DNA of 64,000 nt from Anaeramoeba flamelloides (GCA_027625915.1 JANTQA010000036.1:12545001-12609000); one strand, 5' to 3'. Counted from the stretch's first letter, positions 12,986 through 25,100 are shown. A program made the numbers and translations. The notes: generated by a model from the letters alone, not told the origin.

Positions 12986-13139
12986 AAGTCGTAATGGCTA
13001 TTTTGGAAATTTATCACAACAAATTCAGGAAAAAAATGCTTTTATGTTTGGTGGTGTATTTTGAAGAAGAAAAAAAAAAGTATTTTGTTAAAGACAAAAA
13101 AAAGGAAGCTAAAAGCAAAAAACAATTAAAAAAAAAATA
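12986..13139 (+). other. Exon-like segment without a recognised gene
   Basis: A textbook acceptor (TTTTTTTCTTTCAG) ends at about 12985 and is followed by relatively balanced sequence. One frame reads SRNGYFGNLSQQIQEKNA and continues FMFGGVF to a stop. Another stays open to a Lys-rich end at 13139. I recognise neither, and no upstream exon with a donor is evident. It could be the last exon of an intron-rich gene, or chance. Confidence 0.15.
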
Positions 13140-13353
13140 AAATAAAAAAAAAAAAAAAAAGTAAAAGCATATTTGTTTCTTTTCTATTGATTTTTTTTAT
13201 TTAGTGGTGTTTGTAGTGTAGGTGTTGTTGTAGTGTTTCATTAAAATTATTTGTAATAAAAATAACAAAAATATTTTGTCATCGAGATCTTCTAAAGAGC
13301 AAACGTTGTCTATCAATTAATCACGAAAAAAGTAATAGTTTGCTTGTTGTAAT

Positions 13354-13740
13354 TTATATATTTGAAGGGTACATCATTACTCTAACTTTTTTACCCATAG
13401 CGATTGCAGGAAGGTTTCTTTTAAATTTAGCACGAACAATACCAGAGTTACCATGTGAGGTGGTAATCTTTCCCCAAATGGTTCTTACGTTCGATCCATT
13501 GTGATGGCGAGAGGCGTTGTAAACAAAGGCAACTTTCTTTCCAAGATACCATTCTGTTTCTTTTCTTGTAGAGACACCAACAATTTTGATTAAGGATGTT
13601 CCTGTTTTTTGTGTTGTTAACCCTCTTCTATAACCCATGAAGATTCCATCGATGTGTAATCTTGGGGATTTGTTTTGCTTCTTTTTTTTTTTAATTTGTT
13701 TTTTTTTTGGCTTTACTTCTTTTTTTTGTTCTTGAGACAT
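13354..13740 (-). CDS. 60S ribosomal protein eL33 (L35a)
   Basis: This gene encodes 128 residues in one exon, starting at the ATG at 13740. eL33 is a structural protein of the large ribosomal subunit. The body from about residue 28 matches the family throughout: HIDGIFMGYRRGL, then YLGKKVAFVYNA, IWGKITTSHGNSGIVRAKF, NLPAIAMGKKVRVMMYPS and a final Ile. The gene is complete and has no visible defect. Its first 25 or so residues are an extra Lys-rich extension (KPKKKQIKKKKK) not typical of animal or yeast eL33, consistent with the Lys-rich style of this genome. It stands alone, with more than 4.5 kb to either neighbour, and the strong coding match makes the call secure. Confidence 0.95.
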   Translation of the reverse strand: MSQEQKKEVKPKKKQIKKKKKQNKSPRLHIDGIFMGYRRGLTTQKTGTSLIKIVGVSTRKETEWYLGKKVAFVYNASRHHNGSNVRTIWGKITTSHGNSGIVRAKFKRNLPAIAMGKKVRVMMYPSNI

Positions 13741-16328
13741 TTTTATCGAAAGAAATCACAAAAAATTTTGAGACAGAAATTAATAAAGAAAAATGAAATT
13801 GTTGTAAATGGGTTTTAGTCAATTTGTTTCTGACTTTTTAAAACAAATATTTGTCCCAGACGTTGTTTAACTTTATTTTACTTTTGGATGTTACAAGAAA
13901 GAAATAAGGTAGAATGGTGCCCAAACAGAATCTGAATAGTATTTTTACATACATTACATCTAAATGGTTTTTATGTCCTCTGAAAATCAGAGAGGTTTCA
14001 AAATATTTGTTACAGATAAATTGTAATAAATAGATAAAAAGTTTTTTTTCAATGTCTATTATTTGAAATCATATAACTCCACTTTTCAAACAGTTCTTTA
14101 CCAAGAATATTTTGAAAAACAACTAATTTTACAATGTTTCTTAGCATTTAAACCAATGAGATTCTTGATAAAAGGCTTTGGTATTAGAAATTTGTCTCAG
14201 GGGATCGGAAGCAAAAGTTTTCGAACATTAATTTGAATATATCTGAATTAGTATTACCCACTTTTTGAAAAAAATTATTTCTTCTTTTTGAACAATTATT
14301 AGATTTAATAAAGAGGTTACATTTTCCTACTATTAAAAATTGTAATTAGTTAATATTACTGAGTACAAAAAAATTGAGTGCCATATGATATTAAAACTTA
14401 GAAAAGAAAATGTCATAAAATACTCAGTTTGTGAAAAAAATCATACAGCTGTTACAAACCTATGATGAAATCTATCATAAACAGAAAATTTATTTTCATA
14501 ATTTCCTTCCTATAACAAGATTTTATGGTCAGATATATTTTTTAACAAACCATGATTTTTAATTATTAACCAAAAATTTCTTGAGTTTGAATGAAAATTT
14601 GATTTTTTTATTTACAAACCTAGAGGAAAATATTAATTTACAAAAAAATTTTAATTATTTTGTGAATCATCAATTTTTAAATATATAAAAATTAAAAGGG
14701 TTTATAATTTTGAGTTTATTATTAAGTTTCATCTTCAATTTTTGGAATCTTGATATGGAATTTTTTAAATTAATTCCCTAAACTAACAAGATATTTTTAC
14801 TGTTAAAGAGATCATAAATTCTATAAACCAACCTTTAAAAATTTGTTATTAAGTCTAACTGAATAGTATTTTTTTTTTTTTTTTTTTTTATGTTAAACAA
14901 AGGCTGAAAACCCAATTTCTATGTCTGGTAATTTCCAGAGAAAGTTTAAAAGATCTGTATTAAATCAGAATTGGTTCTTTAAATTTTCAACTTTAAACAC
15001 ATTTTTTTTGAAATTTTTGGTATAATTCTTATTATATTGCGGATTGGGAAATATATTTCGGAAGAATGCTTTGAATTAATTAAAGATTTAAACCTAAAAT
15101 ATCAATATTTGAAGGTGTATATTGTTATAAAAAAATCCCTTTTTTGAAGATCAAACAAGAAAGATCACTTTCCCTAACAAAGTTGTTTAAAATCAAGAAT
15201 TAAAAAAAAAAAAATTCAATCAAAGTACAGTTTTAGATGATATTTGGTTACTTATTTATTATATTGGGTAGAAATAAACAAGAAGTTAACTTGGATCACC
15301 ACAACTATTTATTAATTATTTTTTCAAAATCATTTTTTTCTATTAATGATTTTTCAAAATTCTTTTTTTAAATATGGTATTGAACTGTGAAGGGCTGGGC
15401 AGCATTTTCAGATCCATTCTAACCTTTCACAAATATTCATAAAAAAATGAATTACAAAAATTTGCTAAAGAAAATAAAAAATCTTTTAATTTTTTGCTAT
15501 TTTCGTGTTAGTGGACATACCTTGAAAATAAATCTTTATCTTCGTTTGAAACACAATTTCATATTTTTGAGATCTCTTTCAGAATTGAATTACAAAAACT
15601 AACATTTTTTCATATTTTTTAGCAAAAATATTAAAAGTTGTGAATTTTTTGAACATATTTTCAAGATCACTGAAACAAATTTCATAGCATGTTTGATACA
15701 ATCAAAAAATTATATTTTTAGCTCTATTTTTTAACAAATTTTTGTCTTATAATTTTTGAATTAGAAAAAAAATCTCAAAAAAATCGAACAAGGGTTGGAA
15801 GTGAATAAAATTTATTTTAGAATCAATAATTAAAAAAAAGAAATTTAACTTTTTTATTTTTGTGAATTTTTGACAAAAATATTTTTTTTTTTTTTTTTTT
15901 TTTAGTGAAGAATTAAAATGAAAATAATGTGTGCAAAATCAACCGAGGCAGGATACATTAATTCAATATTAAAAATATAAATATTATTTATTTTTTAATG
16001 AAGACTTAAACATTAAATTATCAAAGAAAACTACAATTAACAATGACTAAATATTATATTGATTTATTAAAGTTCAATTATTTAATAAAGAAATTCTAAA
16101 AAAGAGAACCAATTTGAAAATTTTTTTCATAATGGGACAATTTTTAAAAAAAATTATGTTAAAAAAACAATTATTTTGAAACAATCAAGCAATTATCATG
16201 TTTTTTTGAATATTTTAAATTAATAATAAAATTAAATATTGAAAATATGAAATATTTTAAAAATTGATTTATTTTTTTCAATTTTTAATATTAAAAATAT
16301 TATTAAAAATTAAAAAAAATCAACTATA

Positions 16329-16521
16329 CAGTCAGTTTCACTTTTAAGGCTCAAACTTTCAAGGAAATTTAAGTCACAAAAAAAATCTCAAATTAAGGCA
16401 CAAAATTCAAATTCTAGTAAAAATATATTGTAAAAAAAATCCAAATTTTGTGCCTTAATTTAAGATTTTTTTGTACCTTAAAGTTCGTTGAAAGTTTGTG
16501 CCTTAAAAGCGAAACTGACTG
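16329..16521. mobile_element. M1 element: Tc1/mariner-like MITE
   Basis: About 193 bp of near-perfect palindrome, beginning CAGTCAGTTTCACTTTTAAG and ending with the complement ..GAAACTGACTG. TA lies immediately to the left and TTA to the right. Each arm carries the motif TTAAGGCACAAA or a variant three times at about 25 bp spacing. CAGT-type ends at a TA target are characteristic of Tc1/mariner superfamily elements, and the absence of any gene makes it non-autonomous. Related copies are at 23296, 34681, 39662, 51706 and 63205. Confidence 0.75.
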
Positions 16522-17804
16522 TTAGATTGTCAAAATATTAAAATTTTACAATATATTATTGATGATAAAAATTTCGCAAAGTTTGTGTCCAATCATAAAA
16601 ATAAAAATAATAAAAAATATCTTATTACAATTCAAAAAATCTTTAATAATTTAGTAATTTAACTCATCGAAGTAGGTTGATATTATTGAATTGTATCAAA
16701 ATTTATCAACTTTATTTTTTTATAAAAAATAAAATGAAGGAAAAACATTAAATTTTCCACCAATTTCAATTAACGTTATATAATTTTTTATAAATTACTA
16801 GGACTTTTTTGGTTCTTTATTCATAAAAACTTCATTATTGTTTTAGAAAATAATAAAATACTTTTTTTGAAAATATTAAAAATTATAAATCCTTATAATA
16901 AGATAAAATTAAATACTGAAAATGAAAATTATCAATGAGATATTATACTTAAAAGGTAAACAAAGTTCATTAATTTAATTAATAGTAATTTAATAATAAA
17001 ATTAATAAACAATTTATAAGAAACAAAACTATTAAAAGTTTTTATTAAAATATTATCAAGGAGAAATTATCTGTATATTTCAAGGGGAACCCTTATTACT
17101 GATTTAATTTACTTTATTGACACATTTACTTTTATTAAAAATATTATTATATCATTTACGAATCATTCACAAATTTTTGCTAATGATTTAATGTAAAATT
17201 ATTAAAGAATATAAAATTTAATTAAATCAAAAAATAAATTCAAATTAACGAGTTTTTATTAAATTTGGATTAATACCAAATAAAGAAAAAAAGTTTATTC
17301 AAAGGATTTAAAAATCAGAATTTTTTAAATTAAATCCGTTATATTTTTTATAAAAAAAATAAAATAAAAGGTAAATAATAAGTAGAAATAATTATTTAAT
17401 AACAATTCTCTTACAATAACTTTAAAATTAGATTATTAATTATATATATTAAGTCAATTAAAATATGAGGTAGAAATATAAAATTATTAAATAGTAACAC
17501 TAAATTATTTAAAATCTTGGATTAATTCATATATTTCTAAAATCTATAAAATATGCAAAAATATAACAATTCAGATTTAAAAAAAAGAATTGAAATATAT
17601 ATATATATATATTTCAATTTCAGAAACCAAAAAAAATTTTGAAAATTCAAAAAAAAAAGTTTATAAAAATTCTCACACTTCATCATTTCGAAAAACTAAT
17701 AAGATTCAAAAAAATAATCAACAATAAAATAAATTGGAAGTCGGAGAATTTAATTGAACTAAAAATTGAAATTTTTAAATATACATATAATGAGTTGCTG
17801 AATT

Positions 17805-18150
17805 TTAAAAGTTGGGGGTTTCTTTAGGTTTTTATTTAATTTAAGAAATAAAAAGAAAATTTAAGAAATTTTCAGTTTGTTTCTTAAATTAAAAAAAAAC
17901 CGATGTTATCTTTTCTTGAATTTTCTGTTTATTTGGAAAATCGATAGATTTTCGTTAGGTTTTTTTTGAGCTTTCTATTAATTTCTAAAATCAATAGATT
18001 TTCGTAGGTTTTTTTTACTTTTTGAAATAAACCAAAAATTTATTAAAATTTTCGGTTTATTTCATAAAGTAAAAAAAAACTAGAACACTTCACAAATAAA
18101 ATAGAAAACCTCAAGAAAACCTAGGAAGTTGACGGCACTTGATGACACTC
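17805..18150. mobile_element. Foldback-family element, third copy
   Basis: Modules shared with the other copies include GAATTTTCTGTTTATTTGGA, a GATAGATTTTCGTTAGGTTT block (twice in variant form), AAATAAAC..AAAATTT inverted pairs, and GAAAACCTCAAGAAAACCTA. It ends with GGCACTTGATGACACT. The complement of that resembles the TGTCAAGTGAAATCAAG at the left edge of the 5.2 kb copy, suggesting a shared element terminus. Confidence 0.55.
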
Positions 18151-18962
18151 CACAAAAAATATTTCACAATAATTAAAAATCAAAATTATTTATTTGAGAC
18201 TCAAAAATATTTTATTTATCTCTCAAGTTCAAGAATTCTAAAATTCGTAACATTCGCACAGTTAAAAACAATATTACTATGTAATCAATAAAAATTAAAA
18301 TAAATTTTGTCCTTTCTATTTAAAGCATAAACAGAAACGATAAAAGGTTTTGATCTTTTTTTATAGGTATGCCCTTTCTATTTCAAACAAAGATTATTTA
18401 TTCACAATAAAAAGAAATAAAAAAAATAAATCTTCATGAATTAATTCAAAACTAATATATTTTGAAATTAATTTTATTTAATAATAATGATAAAATTACA
18501 TATTCCAAGCTTTAATTTCCTTTCAGATTTTAGTCTAAGGGTAACTTAAAGTGTAATTTACACTTTTCCAATATAAAAAAAATAATAAATATAATAATAA
18601 TAATGTATTTTTCATTATCAATAATACAATAGTATAAAACTTTCAAACACTATAAAGCTCACAATCTCTGAAAAATTCAGGATGTTTCATCTCGTAGGGT
18701 TGTTCTCAAGATCCTTTCATCCATGAATATCCTTACTTAAATATTTTAAAAAAAAATACATTTACTTCAAGTACAAAATAAAAATAAAAATATAAAAATA
18801 TAGTTAGTAATTTGTTTCAATTTATTTTTAATCCTAATTTTAAAATAATTTTATTAAATAAAAAATTAGAAATTGTTATAAAAAAATCCAAAATATAATA
18901 GATAAATAGATATTAATTCAATAATCTAGTTTTTTTTGTTCGGGTGTAAATTTTCATTTTTA

Positions 18963-21701
18963 TTAACTTTTTTGATTGTCATCACCCATGGTTTTTCTTT
19001 TAATTCTCATCGGCATTGACAATTTACCACCATTTCTACTAAAGCTTGAAAGCATCTTTCTTGTTTTTTTTTTGGTGTTAGAAGTATTTTTGTTTGGGCT
19101 ATTGGTATTTTCAATATTCTTTAAGCTCGATAGTACTTTTCTTTTTTTAAAATTATTATTTTCCCCGTTGTTGACTTGTCCCCGTTGTTGGCTCAATTGC
19201 TTTAATTGTTGGGTGAGTTTTCTGTTGCGCGCTAAAGTGGTGGAATATTTGTTTGAAAAAAAATCAATTTCTTCTTCTAATTGAGTGAATTGGCCAATTG
19301 TTTCTTGGATGGCGGATTCTTTTAAAACCATTTGTTCTTTTTCAAATTTTTGACAAATTTCTTCTGAGGAATTTTCCAATTTTTGATTGACAGCAATTGA
19401 CAATAAAGTCGTTAATTCTCGGATTTGATTTTTTTTATTTACCAACAAATTGTCAAGGAAATTGGAATTTTCTTTCAACAAATCAGACCTTAATTGTTTA
19501 TTTTTAAGATTATCATTGCCATTCCCGTTCTTGTTGTCATTGTCATTGTCATTGTCATTGTCATTTTCTAAATCTTCCAAGATTTGAAATTTTTTTTCAA
19601 ATAATTTTATTGTTGAACTTTCTTTAAATTTTTCTAATTTTTTTTCCAATTCATTTTCTTCTTTATTAATATTTCTAATTTGATCTTTCAAATCATCAAT
19701 TTTTTTTTGATATTGTAATTTTAATTTTTTTTCTTCTTCTTCTTGGTTAATTTTAATTTTATCATTTTCATTTTCATTTTTTTCTTGTATTTTTTTTAAT
19801 TGATCGAATTTATTTTGTAGTTTTTCATTTTGCTGATTATTCTCATTTAATTGGGAAAGTGAATTTTGGAATTTCTTTTTCAATTTCTTATTTTTCTCAT
19901 TTAATTTATTTTTTTCATTCTCAAGGTTTTTCATTTTCATTTGATGGTCCTCTTTCTTCATGGAATTAGATTCAATTGATTTTAACTTTTCTTCAATTTG
20001 TTTGATGTTGATTTTTATTGATTTTAATTGTCTCTGGTTGCTGTTTAATTGATTTTCAAAGCATTGGTTCTTTTTTTCAATTTCATCAAGATCTTTATTG
20101 TTCTTTTGGATTTGTTCTTTGTATTTATCAATTTCTTTGCATTTTTGATCTAATTGTTTCTTTAATTCATTTTGGAATTCTATATATTGTTCAATTTTAT
20201 TGTCAATCTTTTTCATTTTTTCTTCCATTGGTGAATTTTGTTGCCTATTTGAAAGGTGCTCATATTTTAAAAGAAGCTTTTCTTTTTGGATTAATAATTC
20301 TTCAATTTCGTTTTTTTTTAATTTTAATTTTTTTTGGAATTTTTCTTGATCATTTTCCTTTTTTTCAATTGAATTTCTCAAACTTTGAACTTTTTTTGAC
20401 TGTAATTCAAGTTTTTTTTCTAATTTAATAATTTCTATTTTTTCGCTCTCCATTTGCTTTAACTTTTGATTATTTTCATTAATTTGCCTTAAATTACTCT
20501 CGAATTCTTTTTGTTTGTTCATTATTTTTTCTTTTATTGAGACACTGTTTTCATCAATTCCTCCAAGAATTTCATGTAATTGTTGTTTTTTTGCATTTAA
20601 CTGCTTTAATTTTTTTTCAATTGAAATTGAATTTTCTTTTAAGGTGCCAATTTCATTTGCAATGATTAATTCTGATCCTTTTGTTAAATTATTTAATTCT
20701 TTGTTTAAATTTTCGTTTTCCTTTCTTAATTCGTTATTTTTCTTTTGAATTTCATTTTTTTTATTAATTAAACGCTCTTTTTCATTATTTATTTTTTTCT
20801 TGAACTCAATTTGGAAATTACCAATTAATTGATTTTTTTTATTGTCCGATAAATTGTCAAAATTATTTAAACTCATATTTTCTTCATTTCTTGTTTGAAT
20901 ATTATTGTTAATTGTTTTTATTGATCTTTTCAGACTTTCAGATTTTTCTGAAAGATCCTGAATTTTTTCATTTTTTTGTTTTAATTTGTCTTGTAACTGC
21001 TCTTGAATTTGAAATATTTTTTTTTGTAATTCATCAATAATTTCATTTTGTTTCAATTTGTCTTGACTGTTTTCTTTTTTTATTTCTACTTCTTCTTCTT
21101 CTTTTGAAATTAAATCTTCACTAGAATCTGTTGATCTGCTTTTTAATTGCTCCTCCAAGAATTCAATCTTCTCTAGAATTCTTTCCTTTTCTAAGAGGGT
21201 AGTGTTTAATTCTTGGGAAATTTCTAAATATTTTAATTCCAAGTCTTCTTTGGAATTTGTTATTTCGCCATAATTCAGAAATTCCTGATCATTTGGTTCA
21301 TTTAATTTGTTCCTTTGTTCAAGTTTTGATCCAGATCCAGAGATTTTTTCACTAATGCTTTTTTTTTGTTCAAGATTTTGTTTTTCATTGGTTAAGAAAT
21401 CATTTGAGAAGAATTCGTTTTCAGTTTGTTGGTTTTTTTTTTGATCTTCATTTTCAAGTCCAAAATTATTGCCTTGAGATGAACCTAGCCAACACATTGA
21501 TGAAAGTGGATCAAATCCCTCAGCATCATTGTTGTTTTGATCTTGTTTAAAAGGTGACAAAGAGAAGTTTGTTGTGAATAAATTCTCTTTGTTTTGTTCA
21601 TTAAAAAGATTTGGTGTTGGTAAAATTGATTGCCTTGCCATTGAACTGTCCTTTGTTGAAAAGGTTGGAAGATCTAGTTTGTTTGGTGATAGAAAACTCA
21701 T
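18963..21701 (-). CDS. Long coiled-coil protein of unknown function
   Basis: A single open exon of 912 residues starts at the ATG at 21701. The first 120 or so residues are Ser/Asn/Phe-rich and probably disordered. Residues from about 150 to 830 are almost unbroken Glu/Lys/Asn/Gln/Leu heptads, a long coiled coil. An Asn-Asp repeat (NDNDNDND) interrupts it at about residue 715. The last 70 residues are basic with SP and KR sites (FKKRKVLSSLKN, KKKTRKMLSSFSR). There is no motor, ATPase, signal peptide or membrane segment. Such proteins serve as cytoskeletal, centrosomal or chromosome-associated scaffolds, but coiled coils attract false matches and I assign no family. A DNA-binding or nuclear role would suit the basic tail, but that is only inference. 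Confidence 0.8.
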   Translation of the reverse strand: MSFLSPNKLDLPTFSTKDSSMARQSILPTPNLFNEQNKENLFTTNFSLSPFKQDQNNNDAEGFDPLSSMCWLGSSQGNNFGLENEDQKKNQQTENEFFSNDFLTNEKQNLEQKKSISEKISGSGSKLEQRNKLNEPNDQEFLNYGEITNSKEDLELKYLEISQELNTTLLEKERILEKIEFLEEQLKSRSTDSSEDLISKEEEEVEIKKENSQDKLKQNEIIDELQKKIFQIQEQLQDKLKQKNEKIQDLSEKSESLKRSIKTINNNIQTRNEENMSLNNFDNLSDNKKNQLIGNFQIEFKKKINNEKERLINKKNEIQKKNNELRKENENLNKELNNLTKGSELIIANEIGTLKENSISIEKKLKQLNAKKQQLHEILGGIDENSVSIKEKIMNKQKEFESNLRQINENNQKLKQMESEKIEIIKLEKKLELQSKKVQSLRNSIEKKENDQEKFQKKLKLKKNEIEELLIQKEKLLLKYEHLSNRQQNSPMEEKMKKIDNKIEQYIEFQNELKKQLDQKCKEIDKYKEQIQKNNKDLDEIEKKNQCFENQLNSNQRQLKSIKINIKQIEEKLKSIESNSMKKEDHQMKMKNLENEKNKLNEKNKKLKKKFQNSLSQLNENNQQNEKLQNKFDQLKKIQEKNENENDKIKINQEEEEKKLKLQYQKKIDDLKDQIRNINKEENELEKKLEKFKESSTIKLFEKKFQILEDLENDNDNDNDNDNKNGNGNDNLKNKQLRSDLLKENSNFLDNLLVNKKNQIRELTTLLSIAVNQKLENSSEEICQKFEKEQMVLKESAIQETIGQFTQLEEEIDFFSNKYSTTLARNRKLTQQLKQLSQQRGQVNNGENNNFKKRKVLSSLKNIENTNSPNKNTSNTKKKTRKMLSSFSRNGGKLSMPMRIKRKTMGDDNQKS

Positions 21702-22264
21702 TCCAAGGTTGTTTGTTGTGTTGTTTTATTCAAATTTAATAATAACACCGAAAAGAAAATAACTTTGTAGTAAAAAATAATCTTTGTTAATTGAAATTTA
21801 AAAAAAATGTTTTCTATCCGTTAAAAAATTTTTTTTTTTTTTCCTTCAGATTCTTTTTCTTCCTTTTCCAAACTGATAAGTGGTCAATAACCAAGATATT
21901 GATTTCAAATAAACAATTTAAACAAAAATTATTTTTTATCAAGGAGAAGTTAATACATCAATTAATAAGTTCAAAGAAATAATCTTATTGTTTATTTCCA
22001 ATTTGAAAAAATTGTATTTGAATGAGGTATTTCTAAAAAGAATAGTCAAATTTATGAGAAATTTGAAACCCTTATCTGGTTTATGGAAGCTTTTGATTTT
22101 TTTCTTTGAGGGTTGAACAAAAATAATTTCTGGAAATGAAATAAAAAAAATTGTTCATTTTTTGAATGGATAAGAGAAGTTGGTTAAATATAAATTTGAT
22201 AAACCTGACTCTGCTTTAAAATTATTTGGAAATCATTCAATTACAACCAAAAAATAAAATTATA

Positions 22265-22748
22265 CAGCCATCAAAATAATGCGTTCCCAACAACTGTAAT
22301 CCGTGTTTCGAAATATATTCCGTGTTTTTTTTTCTTCTTGTTCCAATGGCAACATCCAATCTACTACCAAATAGTATACCAAAGTTCGAATCGATTTTGA
22401 TAGTAAATCCTTTGATATTTTTAGTAAAATTTAAATTATTAATGCAATTTATAGAAAAATTTTTCATAATATTCTCGATTTTTTTGGGTTTTTTTTGTTT
22501 TTTTGATTGTTATAAATTTTAGTCTAAAATTTACTGGATTTTTTGAGATAAATTTTCCAATTTGATCCTTCATTTTTAGAATTTCTTTTTTAATAATAGA
22601 ACTTTAAGAAACCATTACCATATTTATTTAGGGTTTATTATCAGTTTCTATTACCAGTTGAGGTCTAGGTCTTCTATAACAAAAAAAAACACGCTTTTTA
22701 TTTTGAAACAAGTATAAACTTTTAGTGCACGCTTTATTTTGACTACAG
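22265..22748. mobile_element. M2 element: Tc1/mariner-like non-autonomous element
   Basis: It starts CAGCCATCAAAATAATGCG after TA and ends CGCTTTATTTTGACTACAG before TA, so the ends are imperfect inverted repeats at a TA target. A second motif, CCGTGTTTCGAAATA on the left and TATTTTGAAACAAG on the right, repeats inside each end, like the paired binding sites of IR/DR-type Tc1 elements. The interior is shared with the copies at 33.3, 34.9, 35.6 and 49.4 kb (CTTCTTGTTCCAATGG, AGGTCTTCTATAACAAAAA). No transposase is encoded. Confidence 0.7.
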
Positions 22749-23025
22749 TAATTCATAATTTTTGAGTTGAAAAAAAGAGTATTTCTGATCTATTTTCCAG
22801 TAAATTTTTTATTAAAATCCTTAAATAAATTTGTTAACAAAGATTATATTTAAGGTTGACTCCAGATTGTGAATATTTTCCTGCTAAATCTAATAGCATA
22901 TTACTCTCAAAAAAAGATTTTCTAGTGAAGACTTTTTATGTTGAAGCAAAAAATAGAATTTTTAAAAAAGATTCACGTTTTTAAAGTGATCAAAAAAAAA
23001 TCGTAAACAAATATATATATAAAGG

Positions 23026-23648
23026 GTGTTTCAAGTTAAAATAATGTTCTTTTTTTTCTTCTTGTTCCAATATAACACCTAATTCACTATTGAATAGATA
23101 CTCCAAGTTTAATTGAATGATGAAAGTAAAATCCAAGATTTTTTCAGTAAAAATTAAATTAGGGATTAACAGTTGAACAATTTTTGTTATTATTTCAGTT
23201 TTTTACAAATTAATAAAAGAAGTTCTGAAATTTTGAAGTTTTTTTAAAAAATCTTCCAAAACTATCAATCATTTTTCAAATTGCATTTTAATATACAGTC
23301 AGTTCCACTTTTAAGACACTAACTTTGAAGGAAATTTAAGGCACAAAAAAAATCCCAAATTAAGGCACAAAATGCAATTCCGAGTAAAATAATTTGTGTA
23401 AAAAAAAAAAATTAAAAATTTGTGCCTTAATTGGAGATTTTTCTGTGTCTTAAATCCCCTTCAAAGTTTGTGACTTACAAGTGGAACTGACTATAATAGA
23501 ACTTGAAGAAATCAAAAACATCTTTACTTATTGTTTTATTGGAGTTTTCTTTGGTTATTTAATATATAGGTATTTTATATAAAAAAACACTGTTTTTAAT
23601 CTCGAACCAAGTATAAAACTTTTCTAGAAGTTTTATTTTGATAACATT
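23026..23648. mobile_element. Diverged M2 element carrying an inserted M1 copy
   Basis: M2 interior motifs appear on both sides: TTCTTCTTGTTCCAATAT at about 23058 on the left, and ATAGAACTTGAAGAAA followed by TTTTATTTTGATAACA on the right. The continuity is broken by a complete M1 element at 23296-23494. Without it the length would be about 425 bp. The ends are more diverged than in the copies at 22.3 and 35.6 kb, consistent with greater age. Confidence 0.6.
23296..23494. mobile_element. M1 element nested in M2
   Basis: It begins CAGTCAGTTCCACTTTTAAG after TA and ends GTGGAACTGACTA before TA. Both arms carry the same C/G change relative to other copies (TTCCAC for TTTCAC). It lies in the M2 interior at the position where other copies read TTTTTAATAATAGAACTT, so the insertion is at TA. 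Confidence 0.75.
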
Positions 23649-25100
23649 GAAAATTTGAAAACGCAAATTTCTTCATATTTCGGTCCATTTAGTGAATCTT
23701 CTTCATTTAAAAAGATTTTCTGATTCTATAAAAATATAAAAGTGAAAGTAGAAGTGATAGATCAATGGAAAACGAAATTAAGGAAAATATTCAGAATATT
23801 TCAAGATTGAAAATTAAGGGTTTATCAAAAAAAAAAATAAGATCTACTTGTGTGATTATATTTAAAATTCTTTATTACTTTAATTTGGTTGAAATAATTT
23901 TATTTCAATTTTAAATCTTTGTTGGATAAATTTTTTCTAGCAATAAAAACCTGAATATCACGAAATATTTTATTTTGGTTGAAGGCTTTTTGTATAATAA
24001 ATGATTTTTCGCAAATGTTAATCCACTTTATAATTCCATTCGAAGAATTTTTATTAGGTTTTTATCTCATCTTCTTCTCAAAAAGATTTCAAATTTTTAA
24101 ATCAAAATATTTTTTCTATTCTTATTTGTTTTTTGTTTTTTTTTTATTGTCCTTTAATTTTCTATGTTATCGATACTTTTGGGTTTCAGTAATAATACCA
24201 TTTGTTGCAAAATAAATGGAACAAAATTTTCATTCAGCTTTCCAAAATTATATTAATAAATCATAGAAAATTTCAAATTATTAATCCTTAAAACCGACTT
24301 TAACTGATTAATTTGCCTTAATAAAATTGGGACTTTTGGTTATTTTTTTAAATTCTTTGGTATGTTAATTTTTTTTGGAAAGCTACCTGAAAATTTTGAT
24401 CTTTTTATTTTGCAATTAACAGTAAGTAGTAATTTGATATTTTTCACTTGTAACTATCTTTCTTAATATAAAGAAAATCCAGTCATTGAAAAAATGGAAA
24501 AAAAATAAAAATTACTTTTAATTAAAATGCACAACAAATTGAGAATTTGTTTTTTTTCATTAAAAATTTATTTCATGATCACGTGAACTTTCAAAATCAA
24601 ATAGTTAACTTTTCAAAAGCTGACATTCAATACAAAAACAATTTTTCATTTTCTTGGGAAAAATATCTAATTGAAAAAATTACAGTTGTTTAAAAATCAT
24701 TCAAAGATAAAATTTTTAAAAAAAGTTAACAATAACAAAAAAATGTAGTAAAAAAAAAATTTTTTTTTAGTTAAATTTTATTATTTCAAACTGATTTTCT
24801 AAATTAAATGGTAATATGAATTTAATTTAGAATTGGATAATATTACAATAAAACAGTCGAAAAAATAAAATAAGTAAATTCAAAAGATGTACATCATATT
24901 ATTGAAGATTCATCTAATATTACATAGATCAAACAAAGTACAAAATAAATAAAGGTACTTTGAAATAAAAGCCGAAGGTGGAATAAATATTCTCGAAATA
25001 TTCTTATACTTTTAAGAATTTCAAATCCACCAAAGGCTTGAATCAAACAAAATAAATTTTGTTTGATAATAAATTAATAAAGAATTGAAAACAAATTCAA

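Larger units (their letters stand above)
8829..13353. other. 4.5 kb gene-free spacer
   Basis: No supportable gene. The sequence is AT-rich with many homopolymer runs. It contains one foldback-family copy (about 11865-12130) and an exon-like stretch near 12986-13139, recorded separately. The right end presumably contains the 3' untranslated region of the eL33 gene, and the left end the promoter of the Tra2-like gene. No promoter motif stands out. Confidence 0.5.
13741..18962. other. 5.2 kb gene-free spacer
   Basis: No coding sequence is recognised. It holds an M1 element at 16329-16521 and a foldback-family copy at about 17805-18150. The rest is AT-rich with long T and A runs. The short open frame at about 17639-17827 has no ATG start and runs into the foldback repeat, so I do not call it. 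Confidence 0.55.
21702..25100. other. 3.4 kb gene-free spacer with M2 and M1 elements
   Basis: Two M2 copies (22265-22748 and about 23026-23648), the second carrying an M1 copy, fill most of the left half. The right half (23.65-25.1 kb) is AT-rich without recognised features. Open frames overlapping 22237-22522 are translations of the M2 repeat and of T-rich sequence, not genes. Confidence 0.6.

Noticed and set aside
22237-22522. Small frames of 66-76 residues at 22.3 kb and a similar one at 34904-35143
   Set aside because: Their likeness to each other comes from the shared M2 repeat. No transposase or other domain is visible.
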